Positions 35,546 through 46,625 are shown, numbered from the stretch's first letter. The stretch: DNA of 64,000 bases from Candidula unifasciata (GCA_905116865.2 CAJHNH020002424.1:207501-271500); one strand, 5' to 3'. The notes: generated from the letters alone by a model not told the origin. Program-made: numbers and translations.

Positions 35546-36237
35546 TTCCTTCCTTCTAATAAAATTAAAAAGCATATTGCTTCATTTATTTCTTGGTGGC
35601 AATGGTTCGTGTTTAAATACTATCTTTGACCCAGTAATCAATCAGTTTACCCCGGTGACCTACAAAAAAGGGCTTGGGAAAAAAAAGGGGGAGGGGGGGG
35701 GGGGTTAAAGTTTAACACTTTAACTGACTTGCTGGGATGTCCCGTTTTTAGCTAAAGATAATATGGTTATCCTACGCATAGCTCTGGAAGCTACTCACGC
35801 CGTTCTCTTATCCTTCACTATGAGAAATCATTACCACTTTACTAATTCACTATCATAAAATAACAACCTCCTATGTGGTAAAGGATAACGAAAACAACAA
35901 CAACAACAACATCTGGGCAATCATTCAGTAAACACTCCCTACCACAGACGCGGCTGTTTTTAATTGTTATTTAACTACAAAGCAAAAAGAGCAAAGTAAA
36001 TTGACAGAAAAACTTCGTGCACACCGCGTGTGAGTTTGCCTTGTAGTAATTCAAGGACAGGAAGGTGGATCCGATATTGAGCGAAAAGGGCGTGGGTATC
36101 AATTAAACAGACTGCGAAAAAAACACGGAGAATAATTGCATTAGAACGCCAGACGAAAATCATCCGCATGAAGTCGTTGTCATTATAAATTTACAGAAAA
36201 AGGCGAAGTACTTTTTTGAAATTTCTGATGCAAGAAT

Positions 36238-36350
36238 AGAAACTTTTCTTCTTCGTTTGCTTTCGCATTTAAAGGGGTAGTGAGCATGTTGTGTTGTAGT
36301 TGACAGCTAGACTGAAACATCTGAGCATTTCGGTCCACAATATCCGATCT
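36238..36350 (-). mobile_element. Element-7 copy with an unexpanded (TTC) end
   Basis: Begins CTTTTCTTCTTCGTTTGC, then CGCATTTAAAGGGGTAGTG, GTTGACAGCTAGACTGAAAC and GCATTTCGGTCCACA. Here the TTC end is only a few units, in contrast to the 31242 and 49888 tracts. Confidence 0.5.
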
Positions 36351-36388
36351 TAACAAACCCTTTAATTATCGCCTTTACGGTGTGCTTT

Positions 36389-36475
36389 AGTTACTGAACT
36401 AGACCTCATTTACTGAACTAGACATCATTTACTGAACTAGAAGACCCGATTTACCGAACTAGACTTTACTGAACG
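36389..36475. repeat. 22-23-bp repeat, about 4 copies
   Basis: Unit TTACTGAACTAGACCTCA and close variants. Confidence 0.8.
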
Positions 36476-36639
36476 TAAAATTAGCAAGTAAAACCACACT
36501 CAGAATTTTTAAAAAAAAATATTTTTCGCTTTGCATTTCATGTAAACGAATACTACGAATTACCTTATATTTTCAACGAAAGTGATTTTCAACAACAAAA
36601 ATAGACCAAGCGATTTTACTAAAAGAACTAATATGTCAG

Positions 36640-36913
36640 AGAGTCGCCGTGGCGTAGCTACTAGTGCTCGCGTGCGGATCGGAAAGGTAGTTGGTTCGCT
36701 CCCTGGTGGAGCCGGACTTCTTTTTAAAAAAAAGGGACCCCCAGGTCGACCCAGCCTTGAGTGGGTACCGGGTGCAGTCCCGGGAAGTAAAGGTGGCCGG
36801 CATGATGCTGACCACATCACCCATCTTGTGCTGAATGGTCAATAAAACTATAGGTCTAGCCCTATATGCCTTATACGCCCAAAGGCGTGGAAAAAGGGAC
36901 CTTTACTTTACTT
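36640..36913 (+). mobile_element. SINE-2 copy, head type B, with 13-bp target-site duplication
   Basis: Cleanest copy, 274 bp. Type-B head (AGTCGCCGTGGCGTAGCTAC, GTGCGGATCGG, GGTTCGCTCCC near the B box), a poly-A/T linker, body (CCCAGGTCGACCCAGCC, GATGCTGACCACATCACCC) and a CTTTACTTTACTT end. ACTAATATGTCAG at 36627-36639 is repeated at 36914-36926. Confidence 0.88.
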
Positions 36914-37204
36914 ACTAATATGTCAGCCATATATGAACGATCCAGACGAACGTAACAACAATTACTTAGCTACAATATTTCAGGAATATTAAATGACCCA
37001 GATAAATACAACCTCCACCAATAGGAAACTAATTAACAATGTTAGGTAACTGTCAGTTATGGCTACCCGTCTGTAATCCCATGTTAAGACTTGTATTAAC
37101 TCTTTCACTACTGTGTAGTCATCATCATCATCATTATGTAGCAGGTCCTTTGCAGAACATCGCTCTTATGACGCTCTGCCTGAAAGAGCCCCGTTGTCTC
37201 GCCA

Positions 37205-37610
37205 GCTCTCCCGCCTTATCTTCTTCTTCAGCATTCCGATCCCTTGATGTTCATTGCTGCAGATATCACCCGCCTCCATTCATCTCTCTGGTTAGCCTTC
37301 TCTTTCCAGCTAGTAACACCAAGTGTTTGCAGGTCTGTCTGGATATTATCTCTCCATCGCCTTCTTGGTCTCCCTCGTGGTCTACGACCATTCATCTCCC
37401 TGGTGTATACAGTTTTTAACTTATCTGTCATCTGACATTTTTTCAATATGCCCCAACCATTTCAGTCTATTAGCTCTCATGATGCCAGTGATCAGTGGTG
37501 ATTTAAACAGATTATGAATTTCGTTGTTGCTTTTCACTCTCAATTCACCTCTGTTTGCATCTTCGATGGGTCCAAAGATTCGTCGTAAGACTCTGCTGCC
37601 TTATGTACTT
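37205..37610 (-). pseudogene. Non-LTR retrotransposon 3' end (copy Y), frameshifted
   Basis: Minus strand reads VLRRIFGPIEDANRGELRV, then RLKWLGHIEKMSDD, a frameshift, and RPRGRPRRRWRDNIQTDL, ending with a stop followed by GAAGAAGAAGA. This is the longest clear retroelement C-terminal region here, with one disabling frameshift near 37440. Confidence 0.7.
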
Positions 37611-37745
37611 TTATATTCAAAGAGTCACTTATATCCTGTTCCCATCTTCGTGCTAGTCGGCCCCTGCCTCTCCTTCCTGGTACCATGCTTCTACTATTTT
37701 TTTAAAATCCGTCGTGACGCTTGATATGACCAACATATTTCAGCT
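37610..37745 (-). pseudogene. Non-LTR retrotransposon fragment (copy X)
   Basis: Minus strand reads KLKYVGHIKRHDGF, a stop, then MVPGRRGRGRLARRWEQDI. This is a second C-terminal region of a different family, joined head-to-tail to copy Y at about 37605. Confidence 0.58.
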
Positions 37746-37889
37746 TCTACTCTGTAGTAGTTCCCATTTAAACCCCAACAAAAATTCGTTACTGTCTTCA
37801 CAATGACGGTTCCACACAGTGTCCCCAATCTGGTCGATCTCAATATTACGTGGTCTGACCCGAATCTCTTTACACTGAGAGTCGCGTAT

Positions 37890-38020
37890 AGCTTTCCGAG
37901 AACCATGTCAATATTTTTGTTAATGAAAGTCCGCAGCAGGAATTGAACCCCAATACTCGAGGATAATGAAATTGTTAAACGCATTCACTAACCTCTGAGC
38001 CACTACAACACGCTAAGACC
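37890..38020 (-). mobile_element. tRNA-like SINE head
   Basis: On the minus strand AGTGGCTCAGAGGTTAGTG (A-box-like) is followed about 45 nt later by GGGGTTCAATTCC (B-box-like). It lies upstream of retroelement remnants on the same strand. It may be a separate SINE head; no second copy is seen here. Confidence 0.35.
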
Positions 38021-38398
38021 CAAAGTAAGTCTTGGCTTTAAGGGACAGTCTACAAAAAACTACAGAAAATGTCTGTCTCTGACCTCTGTGAGACAACATT
38101 TGAAACTCCCTGCTCTCCCATTAAAGCCAGTAGTAAGCACACGCATTAAATACATAAGGCATCCACCCTGGTATGCCAAGACAGTCTGAAATTACAACAC
38201 AGTGTGAAACTACAAATCAGATCATCGTTGATGGGGGAAGCTTTCAGAGTGCTAACCTCTGAGGTCTAGTGTGTTAGAATGAGGTGTTTATTTGACATAA
38301 CAAAGTAAAATCACGGTTAACACTGGGTTAAAACAGATAAGCAGCAAAATAGTAGAAGATAAAAAAAGATAACATATGTTAACAAATTAACGTATAAT

Positions 38399-38450
38399 CT
38401 TCTCTTCTTCTTCTTCTTCTTCTTCTTCTTCTTCTTCTTCTTCTTCTTCT

Positions 38451-38497
<47 letters not shown>

Positions 38498-38612
38498 TTC
38501 TTCTTCTTCTTCTTCTTCTTCTTCTTCTTCTCCTCTTCTTCTTCCTCTTCTTCTTCTTCTTTTCTTCTTCTTCTTCTTCTTCTTCTTCTTCTTCTTCTTC
38601 TTCTTCTCTTCT
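38399..38612. repeat. (TTC)n microsatellite
   Basis: TTC on the + strand with a few CCTC units; continuous with the element-3 3' end at 38612. Confidence 0.97.
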
Positions 38613-38725
38613 TCTGCGTTCGTCAGCTGTAAACTCCGGTGTAATATCCTGGCTGTTTAGTGTTGTTCCAGGATTGGAATTGTGCGTGCGCGCATCCGTT
38701 TTCAGCTTGGGAACCTTTTCCAATG
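38612..38725 (-). mobile_element. Element-3 3' end, continuous with a (TTC)n tract
   Basis: Directly after the 214-bp (TTC)n tract: GCGTTCGTCAGCTGTAAACT, then GTTGTTCCAGGATTGG and GTGCGTGCGCGCATCC, matching the tailed end of the 28352 copy. The microsatellite sits exactly where the short tail is in other copies. Confidence 0.68.
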
Positions 38726-39350
38726 ATGACCGCGGAGAGATTTAAATAAGTCTTGTCCAGTTTGAGCTACGAATCAGGCGCACCAACGTCGTGGTGCCTA
38801 TTTTGAGATTCCCACCTCTAGGTGTATTTCAACACACGACTGCGAGTGCCCAGGCAAGCGTGTCACTGTGCTACCACGACCGTCTGTATCACAACATGTG
38901 TGACCTAAATGTCATTCTGCTCATTATAATCAGGGCTCCAGATCGCTCCCAACCTCCCGCTCATCCTCCCTCAACAACTGCTCACCCGCACGGCAGAGCT
39001 CGTTAGTTTACACATAGTGACTTGTTGACTCCGACAGTTCTCGGGTTGGCCTGTAAGGGTACCACCGCTATGTTGACCATCGTGTGCTTAACACGCCAGT
39101 GACGTGAAGGTTGAAAGAATGACTTTAGTGCTCTTGATGTTGTTTTATGGGCTCGGTCGGTCTCTCTCACAACAGAGACCCCCAGAAACAGACAGGCACC
39201 AAGGGCAAAAATACGAGATGAAAATAATGAGTGTAATCCACGTTCTAATGCACTAACGCCGGAGAGAAAAAAAAAAACGCCAAGCAAGCAACATCCGATG
39301 CTAAGACTCACCAGACCGCCATGATGTTTTGGTTTCACCGCACACAGGTC
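38726..39350. other. Unassigned sequence
   Basis: Moderate GC, no splice-flanked frame that I trust. Confidence 0.45.
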
Positions 39351-39351
39351 A

Positions 39352-39515
39352 CCCACAAAATGTTACTGTTTCAGTGAAAATCACACAAAATGTCACTTTC
39401 AGTGAAAATCACACAAAATGTCACTGTTTCAGTGAAAATCACACAAAATGTCACTGTTTCAGTGAAAATCACACAAAATGTCTCTGTTTCAGTGAAAATC
39501 ACACGAAATGTCTCT
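39352..39515. repeat. 30-bp minisatellite, 5-6 copies
   Basis: Unit CACACAAAATGTCACTGTTT plus CAGTGAAAAT. Confidence 0.93.
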
Positions 39516-39519
39516 CACA

Positions 39520-40420
39520 TTCTCATTGAGAACTAGTGAACAAGTTGTTAGTTCTGGCAATATCTATAAATATGCAAATGTAGGAAATGCATAAGGCAAC
39601 CGCTAGACGTGCCCTCACCAATTGTCACTGCCAGAATTGCAATTTATCGCTGATGGAAGTAGTAAGTCACGACAAGCTGGCCAGACACGTCTAAAAATGT
39701 TGAATGTTGAATTGAGAATGGATATATTACCACTCGGAATACTCCCATAAGCGTTCCGTTCCCATCTTCAGCAGCAAGCGAAGAGTTCCCATTCCGATGG
39801 CATCAGTAACAGTCTGATTGTATATCCGTCACCCCTTTCCCATGAGTGTTGAACGTCAGCCAGATCCCCCGGTAACTCCTGCAGCGCCATTCTCCCCAGA
39901 CCGTCTCTAAATGAAAGCGAGAAGGGAGCTCCAGGAAAGACAACGAGCTGAGAATCATCGTTTGAACCCATCTACTAGTGTACTCACGCCGCAAAAACAA
40001 AACTGTAAGCAGGCAACATCTGATCCCACCGCTGGCTAGGCCACAATTATGTAACTTTGTTCATTATCAAACAGCTAATTAGTATAGACAGGCATGTATT
40101 ATCGATCGGCAAGCTCTATAAATATTAAAATACATACGCTCAATTAGGGTCCACAACGGTCTGTGTACGAGTCAGTGTTCCTAGGGGCGCCCGTCTTTCT
40201 CCTGTCTGCCTGCCTTTTTTGTAATCATACGAAGTTGATTCTACGTTTCCAGTGGTGATATTTTACGGTAAAATGTATCGTTTCTTTGTTTATCTGTGGT
40301 AGTTATTTATATTTTAAAACCGCACGCGTGTTCGGCTGTTTTGTTAACTTAGTTGATGTCTGTACTAGGGGGAGCCGCTACAAGAAAATGTCTTTAGAAA
40401 AGAAAACCTTTGTTGACACT
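39520..40420. other. Unassigned sequence
   Basis: Nothing recognised up to the degraded SINE-2. Confidence 0.45.
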
Positions 40421-40424
40421 GCCG

Positions 40425-40745
40425 CATCTGGTGTATAAGATGCTAGATTTATATTTTTATAGATCTGTAAGCACTCGATGGACAATGTAGTCATCATTAC
40501 GTTGGTCTCCTTTACTTCCCATGCCATTACCTGTTACCAGTGGGGGGTTTTTTTTTTCTCACGGTATTCAACAGTGCGCACTGTCGTCACAATTATTTAG
40601 GCGTCAGTTTTTCAACGCTGTTGTAGTAGACGCTCTGTGGTGCGCGTTTTGAAGACACGTTGGTGTGAGTACCGGCACCTTTTTTTCAAAGGAACAAGCA
40701 CTGCCTGATATCCATTTTAGGCTGGGTCGTCCTGGAAGTATCCAG
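40425..40745 (-). mobile_element. SINE-2 copy, degenerate and interrupted
   Basis: Two pieces in reverse order match the body: 40435-40540 (ATTACGTTGGTCTCCTTTAC) and 40690-40740 (ATCCATTTTAGGCTGGGTCG). About 150 bp of unrelated sequence separates them, so an insertion or replacement split the copy. Confidence 0.5.
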
Positions 40746-40754
40746 TTTGAAGGA

Positions 40755-41125
40755 GAAAAATCAAATCCTTTTCTATACGAATTTGAACGTTCACGTACAC
40801 ATTCGAATGTTAACATACGAATTTCAACGTTAACTTACGAATTTAACTTTAAAAAACGGAAATGTTAACATACAAATTTCAACGTTAACTTGTGTGAATT
40901 TTAACTTTTAAAAACTGAAATGTTGACATACAAATTCCAACGTTAACTTACGAATTTTTAACTTTAAAAAACGGAAATGTTAACATACAAATTCAAACGT
41001 TAACTTGCGAATTTTACCTTTAAAAAACTGAAATGTTAACATACAGTTTCCAACGTTGACTTGCGAATTTTAACTTTATTTAAATAAAATGTTAACTTAC
41101 AAATTCCAATGTTAACCTAAGAATT
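40755..41125. repeat. About 60-bp AT-rich minisatellite
   Basis: Recurrent TTAACATACAAATTCCAACG, GTTAACTTACGAATTTTAAC and AAAAAACGGAAATG; 5-6 diverged copies. Confidence 0.85.
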
Positions 41126-41337
41126 GGGGCCGTTTGGTGAGCGTCTCGTCACGACGCTGCCGTAGATCCTAGGAAAATGTTCTGGACAGTAACCGTCGTG
41201 TGCCCTTTTGTATGTTTTATACTGTTGAATGTGGTTTCTGTAATTTACTCCTGTTGGGTTGGTATTCGAAAGGTTACTGTTCGAGTCACTGGGTGTCAGT
41301 CTTTCAAGAGCAACCCTGTCCCCACTTTCTGTCGTCT

Positions 41338-42190
41338 CTTCTGTCTCTCTCCTCTCTCTTTCTGTCTGCTATCTTCTCCCTCTGTCTCTCTCTTTTATCT
41401 CTGTCCTTTCTTTTGTCTTCTCCTCTATCTCTCTCTCTCTCTCTCTCTGTCCTCTCCACTCGGTCTTCTTCTCTCTCTCCTTTCTGTCTTCTCTCCTATC
41501 TCTCTCTTCTCTCTTGTCTCTCCACTCTGTCTTCTCTCTCTCCTTTCTGTCTTCTCCCCTATCTCTCTCCGTTGTCCTCCCCACTGTCTATTTCCTTTCC
41601 CTGTCCTCTCCTCTATCTTTCTCCTCTCTGTCTTCTCCTTGGTCTCTCTCCCTCTCCCCTCCAACTCTTCTGTCTCTCTCTCTTTTATCTGCCCTCTTAT
41701 CTTTTCTCTCTCCTGCCCTGCCCTCCCCGCCCCCCCCCCCCTTTCTTCAATCCATTATTTGATTTTTTTTACCAGTCTATTTCCATGCATCTTTATCTGC
41801 CTATCTGTATCTGCCTCTCTTTCTGTCCATTTTTAAAATTGTTTTTTTTTTTTTTGTCTCCATTATTTTAGCGTTTTTGCTTTGTTGCCTGTCTCTTTCT
41901 TTCCTTTGTTATCGTTTTTTTTTTTTGTTCTCTCTATCTCTTTCTCTCTCTCTCACTTTCACTCTCTCACTATCTCTCTCTCTCTCTCTCTCTCACTTTC
42001 ACTCTCTCACTATCTCTGTCCATTCAGTTAATTTAATATTTGTACCTTTGGTTTGTGTCTGACTCATTATTTCGTTATTTCATCGTGTTAACTCTCTCTT
42101 TTCTCTATCTCTCAGTGTATCTGTCTCGCTCTCTCTCTCTCTCTCTCTCTCTTTATCTCGCTCTCTCTCTCTTCTCTGTCACTTTTTCTT
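41338..42190. repeat. Long pyrimidine-rich (CT) region
   Basis: CT-rich with CTGTCTTCTC and CTCTATCTCT phrases, poly-C at 41730 and short poly-T tracts. Long open frames across it are compositional. Confidence 0.85.
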
Positions 42191-42419
42191 TCTTACTCCC
42201 TGCCACTCCTTTACCAGTTATTCTGACATGTGAACTTTTAGTTTGTGAATGTCCTTCCCTGTCTTCCCATACTCTTCCCTCCCTAACAGTTTCGCTGCAA
42301 GGCAAACAGCAGCAGCTCACAATTTACCTGTCACGATTGCAGACTAAACGCCAACTTAATCCATAATGACCTATTTTTGTGACTGTCACAATAACAGTCC
42401 TTTCACTTAGGATCTGATC

Positions 42420-42830
42420 CCATACTTAACATTCTTCTACCAAGCCGTGTTCCTTTACGACCATATTAACATTCTTATGTCGATCTTCATCCATTTTAAC
42501 ATTAAAGCGTGTCTCTCCTATCATTTTAACATTTTTGTTTCACTCTCCTATCGTGTTAACGTTATTGTATCACTGTCCAACAATGTTAACATTCTTGTGT
42601 AACTCTTCAGCTATGTTAAAAGTATTGTCAATCTCCTATCATGTAAACATTTTTGTTTCACTGTCCGATCTTGTTAACATTAGTGTATCACTGTCCAACA
42701 ATGTTAACATTCTTGTGTCACTCTTTGACCATGTTAAGATTATTGCCAATCTCGTGTCATGTAAACATTCTAATGTCACTCTCCTACAGTGTTAACTGAC
42801 TAGCGTTATAGCTTTGTAATCTGTGACAGA
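42420..42830. repeat. Degenerate 30-bp minisatellite
   Basis: Unit near ATGTTAACATTCTTGTGTCA plus CTCTTTGACC, diverged. Its right part (from 42623) is included in a 466-bp tandem duplication. Confidence 0.85.
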
Positions 42831-43554
42831 AAATGCTAACAGTTGGAATACACAGTATGTTTCTATTTTCGTCTCAGACAGGTTATGTTAATAGTTTGTA
42901 TAAGAGTCTGTTGTCGGCTCTGACAGGTTATGTTAATAGTTTGTATAAGAGTCTGTTGTCGGCTCTGACAGGTTATGTTAATAGTTTGTATAAGAGTCTG
43001 TTGTCGGCTCTGACAGGTTATGTTAATAGTTTGTATAAGAGTCTGTTGTCGGCTCCGACAGGTTATGTTAATAGTTTGTATAAGAGTCTATTGTCAATCT
43101 CCTATCATGTAAACATTTTTGTTTCACTGTCCGATCTTGTTAACATTAGTGTATCACTGTCCAACAATGTTAACATTCTTGTGTCACTCTTTGACCATGT
43201 TAAGATTATTGCCAATCTCGTGTCATGTAAACATTCTAATGTCACTCTCCTACAGTGTTAACTGACTAGCGTTATAGCTTTGTAATCTGTGACAGAAAAT
43301 GCTAACAGTTGGAATACACAGTATGTCTCTATTTTCGTCTCAGACAGGTTATGTTAATAGTTTGTATAAGAGTCTGTTGTCGGCTCTGACAGGTTATGTC
43401 AATAGTTTGTATAAGAGTCTGTTGTCGGCTCTGACAGGTTATGTTAATAGTTTGTATAAGAGTCTGTTGTCGGCTCTGACAGGTTATGTTAATAGTTTGT
43501 ATAAGAGTCTGTTGTCGGCTCTGACAGGTTATGTTAATAGTTTGTATAAGAGTC
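42623..43554. repeat. 466-bp tandem duplication
   Basis: 42623-43088 and 43089-43554 correspond at an offset of 466 bp. The non-repetitive core (TGACTAGCGTTATAGC, AATGCTAACAGTTGGAATAC) is near-identical in the two copies; I noticed one change, TATGTTTC versus TATGTCTC. Each copy contains part of the 45-bp array. Confidence 0.88.
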
Positions 43555-44115
43555 TGTTGTCGGCTCCGACAGGTTATGTTAATAGTTTGTATAAGAGTCT
43601 ATTGTCGGCTCTGACAGATTATGTTAATAGTTTGTATAAGAGTCTGTTGTCGGCTCTGACAGGTTATGTTAATAGTTTGTATAAGAGTCTGTTGTCGTCT
43701 CTGACAGGTTATGTTAATAGTTTGTATAAGAGTCTGTTGTCGGCTCCGACAGGTTATGTTAATAGTTTGTATAAGGGTCTGTTGTCGGCTCCGACAGGTT
43801 ATGTTAATAGCTTGTATAAGAGTCTGTTGTCGGCTCTGACAGGTTATGTTAATAGCTTGTATAAGAGTCTATTGTCGGCTCTGACAGATACAGTGAACAG
43901 CTGGCGCATGTTTTCATTCTATTTTCACCTGAGACAAATGTGATCATCTCGTAAATGTCTCTTTTTCCATCTCTGACAGATGATGTAATCATCTCGTAAA
44001 TGTCTCTTTTTCCATCTCTGACTGATAATGTGATCAGCTGGTAAATGTCTACTTTTTCCATCTCTGACAGATAATGTGATCAGCTCTTAAATGTCTCTTT
44101 TTCCATCTCCGACAG
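42875..44115. repeat. 45-bp minisatellite ending at the exon acceptor
   Basis: Main unit GACAGGTTATGTTAATAGTT plus TGTATAAGAGTCTGTTGTCGGCTCT; 5 copies at 42875-43085 and 13 at 43345-43905. The last four units (43935-44115) have the same 45-bp period but read TCTTTTTCCATCTCTGACAG plus ATGATGT-like sequence. The final one is the actual 3' splice site of the exon at 44116. Confidence 0.92.
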
Positions 44116-44380
44116 ATGATGTCATCAGCGCTTGCAGCCCAGATGGCTCAGATGACCTACGAGATCTGACCAGCAGCAACAACAACTACACCAAAGGTCC
44201 CCCTGGATCGCTGCCCCCTCCAGCCCACGGGGTCACTTCCGACGACAGTAGCAGCAGCAGCCAGTGACAGCATCAGCAGCAATGCCACGGATTACAGTCT
44301 GCTGAAAGCTGGTGACACCGAGAGCATTGTACGTCTGGACCTGGACACCGAAGAAGATGGCGTCCACGCGGGAACTCTGG
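44116..44380 (+). CDS. Internal coding exon, unrecognised Ser/Asp-rich protein (frame broken)
   Basis: Best coding exon in the window. The 3' splice site is pyrimidine-rich and ends in CGACAG at 44110-44115; the donor is GG/GTAAGT at 44381. From GAT at 44118 the frame is open to 44264 with mostly C- or G-ending codons, and encodes an acidic, Ser/Asn/Pro-rich stretch (SPDGSDDLRDL, KGPPGSLPPP, then a serine run). A TGA at 44265 ends it, but shifting by one base in the CC at 44261-44262 opens the next frame, DSISSNATDYSLL then SIVRLDLDTEED, up to the donor. Allowing for that base the exon is phase 1-1, so it could be skipped without a frame change. The composition suggests a disordered cytoplasmic region. 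The product is not recognised. The extra base may be an assembly error, a polymorphism or a real lesion. Repeats flank it: a 45-bp array upstream and (CATA)n downstream. Confidence 0.62.
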
Positions 44381-44520
44381 GTAAGTTCTTCCGGTGTTTG
44401 ATATGTATTAGACAGTATGGGGTAATTGAAGGTATGATGGGTGCTGAGGTTCTGTACATGGCATGCATGCATACGTACATACCTACCTATCCACGTATCC
44501 ACCCACACACGCACCCTCAT

Positions 44521-44833
44521 TCATACATACATACATACATACATACATACATACATACATACATACATACATACATACTACATACATTACATACCATACA
44601 TACATACATGACATACATGCATGCAATACATACATACATACAATACATACATAACTATACACCACATACATACATACATACATACATACTATGACATACA
44701 TACATACATACATACATACATACATACATACACTACTACATACATACATACATACATACATACATACATACATACATACATACATACATACATACATACA
44801 TACATACATACATACATACATACATACATACAC
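44521..44833. repeat. (CATA)n tetranucleotide array
   Basis: Nearly pure at both ends with interruptions at 44578-44700; begins about 140 bp after the exon donor at 44381. Confidence 0.95.
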
Positions 44834-44871
44834 TAATGGACCATTGTCACACCAGTGGCTTGTGTGACATG

Positions 44872-45090
44872 GTTAAAAAATGTAAAGATCCCTTTTCATG
44901 CCTTAGACGCATCAGGCATATGGGAAGAGCACCCACATTTTTAGACCAATCGACAAATGGGGTCAGCATTACGCCGACCGTGTTTACTTCCCCATACATA
45001 ATAATCCACGCAGCCAGCAGTGGGTTTCGATCGCGGTACGTTGGAATTACGAGTTGGACTCCCAACGCCTAAGCCACGAACGCTGCTTGT
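44872..45090 (-). mobile_element. SINE-2 copy, head type A
   Basis: Reverse orientation: TGTAAAGATCCC end, GGGGTCAGCATTACGCCGAC, and a type-A head (GGGTTTCGATCGCGGTACG, GAATTACGAGTTGGACTCCC). The middle GGCTGGGTCGACC part is deleted. It directly abuts a non-LTR remnant at 45094. Confidence 0.72.
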
Positions 45091-45093
45091 GAC

Positions 45094-45475
45094 AAATGGT
45101 ACCAAACATATTATAGTCCAGTGGAGACTGGATGCCTTAGAAGAGCTGCAGGAGTTTAAAGGAAAGACAGAATACGAAATCAGACGAATGCTAGGAATAA
45201 ATACAATCTTACAGGTCATCAAAGAACAACAAATGAAGTGGTTTGGGCACCTAACAAGAATGCCCTGATACTATCTGCCACAAGCGAGCCACACTAAAAC
45301 GTTACAACGGGTATGGAGCGAGTGGAAGACTTCGGAAAATATGGAGTGATGGCATTAAGAACAGCCTTACAGAAATGAACATCAGTCTTAATAGTGCTTT
45401 AGACAGAGCTCACCAACAAATGTTACATCTTTCCTTGACACTTCACTGAGGTACAAGGTGGAAGAGAAGAAGAAG
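45094..45475 (+). pseudogene. Non-LTR retrotransposon 3' end, frameshifted
   Basis: Plus frame includes EYEIRRMLGINTILQVIKE and QQMKWFGHLTRMP, then a stop. Another frame continues with GASGRLRKIWSDGIKNSL and ends LHLSLTLH, followed by GAAGAGAAGAAGAAGGA. It is directly joined to the SINE-2 copy at 44872. Confidence 0.62.
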
Positions 45476-45929
45476 GAGATAGAATGTAGAGTCACCATGA
45501 CGCAGCACCCTCGCTTCTCTGGACGCCTACTGGCACCCATGTTAGGTAAATCTCTGACCACTACACTACATCAGCCCTAAACAAACACTGATGTGTGTAC
45601 ACACACATATGTGTGTATGCGTGCGTTTTTAGATGACACATCTAAATATACTATTAACTGTTTACTCTGTGATCAGCATGCATATTTGTAAATGGAATAT
45701 CCTTTCATGTGTATGAATAACAGAAAACATCTGTAGGGGCACAGTGTGACAAGCCTACTCGGTAAACATGGACTAAGCATTACATTTAGCCTCCCCAAGT
45801 TATAAATGGTTGCCAGTTAATGCTAATGTTAAGTGTGGTATTTCAAATCTGTGGCTGTTTGTATGGGTATAGACATTGTTTACTTAACCATCCGAGATTG
45901 AGTTAGAAATCATATTATCAGACAGACTG

Positions 45930-46228
45930 TATGAACATAACACTGCGCGGCGCATTTACCGAGAAAAAGAAGATCAGATGGTTTGGTCATCTAGTAAGAA
46001 TGCAGCCAGAACACAGCTACCATCCATCGCAGGAGCTACATTTGAATAGATCTAAAGTGAAATCAAGAGGCCGTCCTAGGAGAAAATGGATTGATAACAT
46101 TAAAGAGCTTCTACATCTACACTAAATGACATTAGCCATTGCTGTCCATCAAGCAGTGAATCGCAAACTTGTCCTCTCCACTTCGTTTAATGACAGAAGT
46201 GGAAATTTTTGATGATGATGATGATAAT
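45930..46228 (+). pseudogene. Non-LTR retrotransposon 3' end with (GAT)n tail
   Basis: Plus frame reads KKKIRWFGHLVRMQPEHSY and SRGRPRRKWIDNIKELLHLH, then stop; a second short open stretch follows and ends in GATGATGATGATGATAA. 5'-truncated. Confidence 0.65.
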
Positions 46229-46552
46229 TGTTGACTTTTGTTAATTCATTCGTAATTGTCTTAATGTACCATTTTGTGTCTCATAGGGCTCGAAGTCTAT
46301 TTCTACATTCCATTATGTGTTTACCGCAAGGGCAACATTTCCTGCAAGTCTATGTACAAAATTTATTTTAACACGATGGGGAAGTTGTCCCCAAGCCGAA
46401 CCCTCCTCCTTTTTCATCCGGTCTTGGGACCGGTTCGGTAATGGCATAGATACTTTGTTAGTTAATATAGATCCCTTTTTAAAAGTCGGCATCTATGGCT
46501 TGGCCCCGGGGGGATGGGGTATGAACACTGTTCCATAATTTTTATATACCAT

Positions 46553-46625
46553 GTCCGATTCGGCTGCAGGTAATTAGACAACAGACCGCTTTGTGTTGAT
46601 TTTGTTAGTGATGTGTGCGCCGAAG
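46553..46625 (+). mobile_element. Dispersed repeat (element-6), copy 2
   Basis: Contains GATTCGGCTGCAGG, ACAACAGACCGCTTTGTG and TTAGTGATGTGTGCGCC, aligning with the end of the 7370 copy. Partial. Confidence 0.35.

Noticed and set aside
41177..41871. Three overlapping 167-223-codon frames
   Set aside because: CT-rich low-complexity DNA; Leu/Ser/Pro composition is forced by the nucleotides.
46317..46538. 73-codon open frame
   Set aside because: No splice sites, start context or repeated occurrence; amino acids look non-random only in part.
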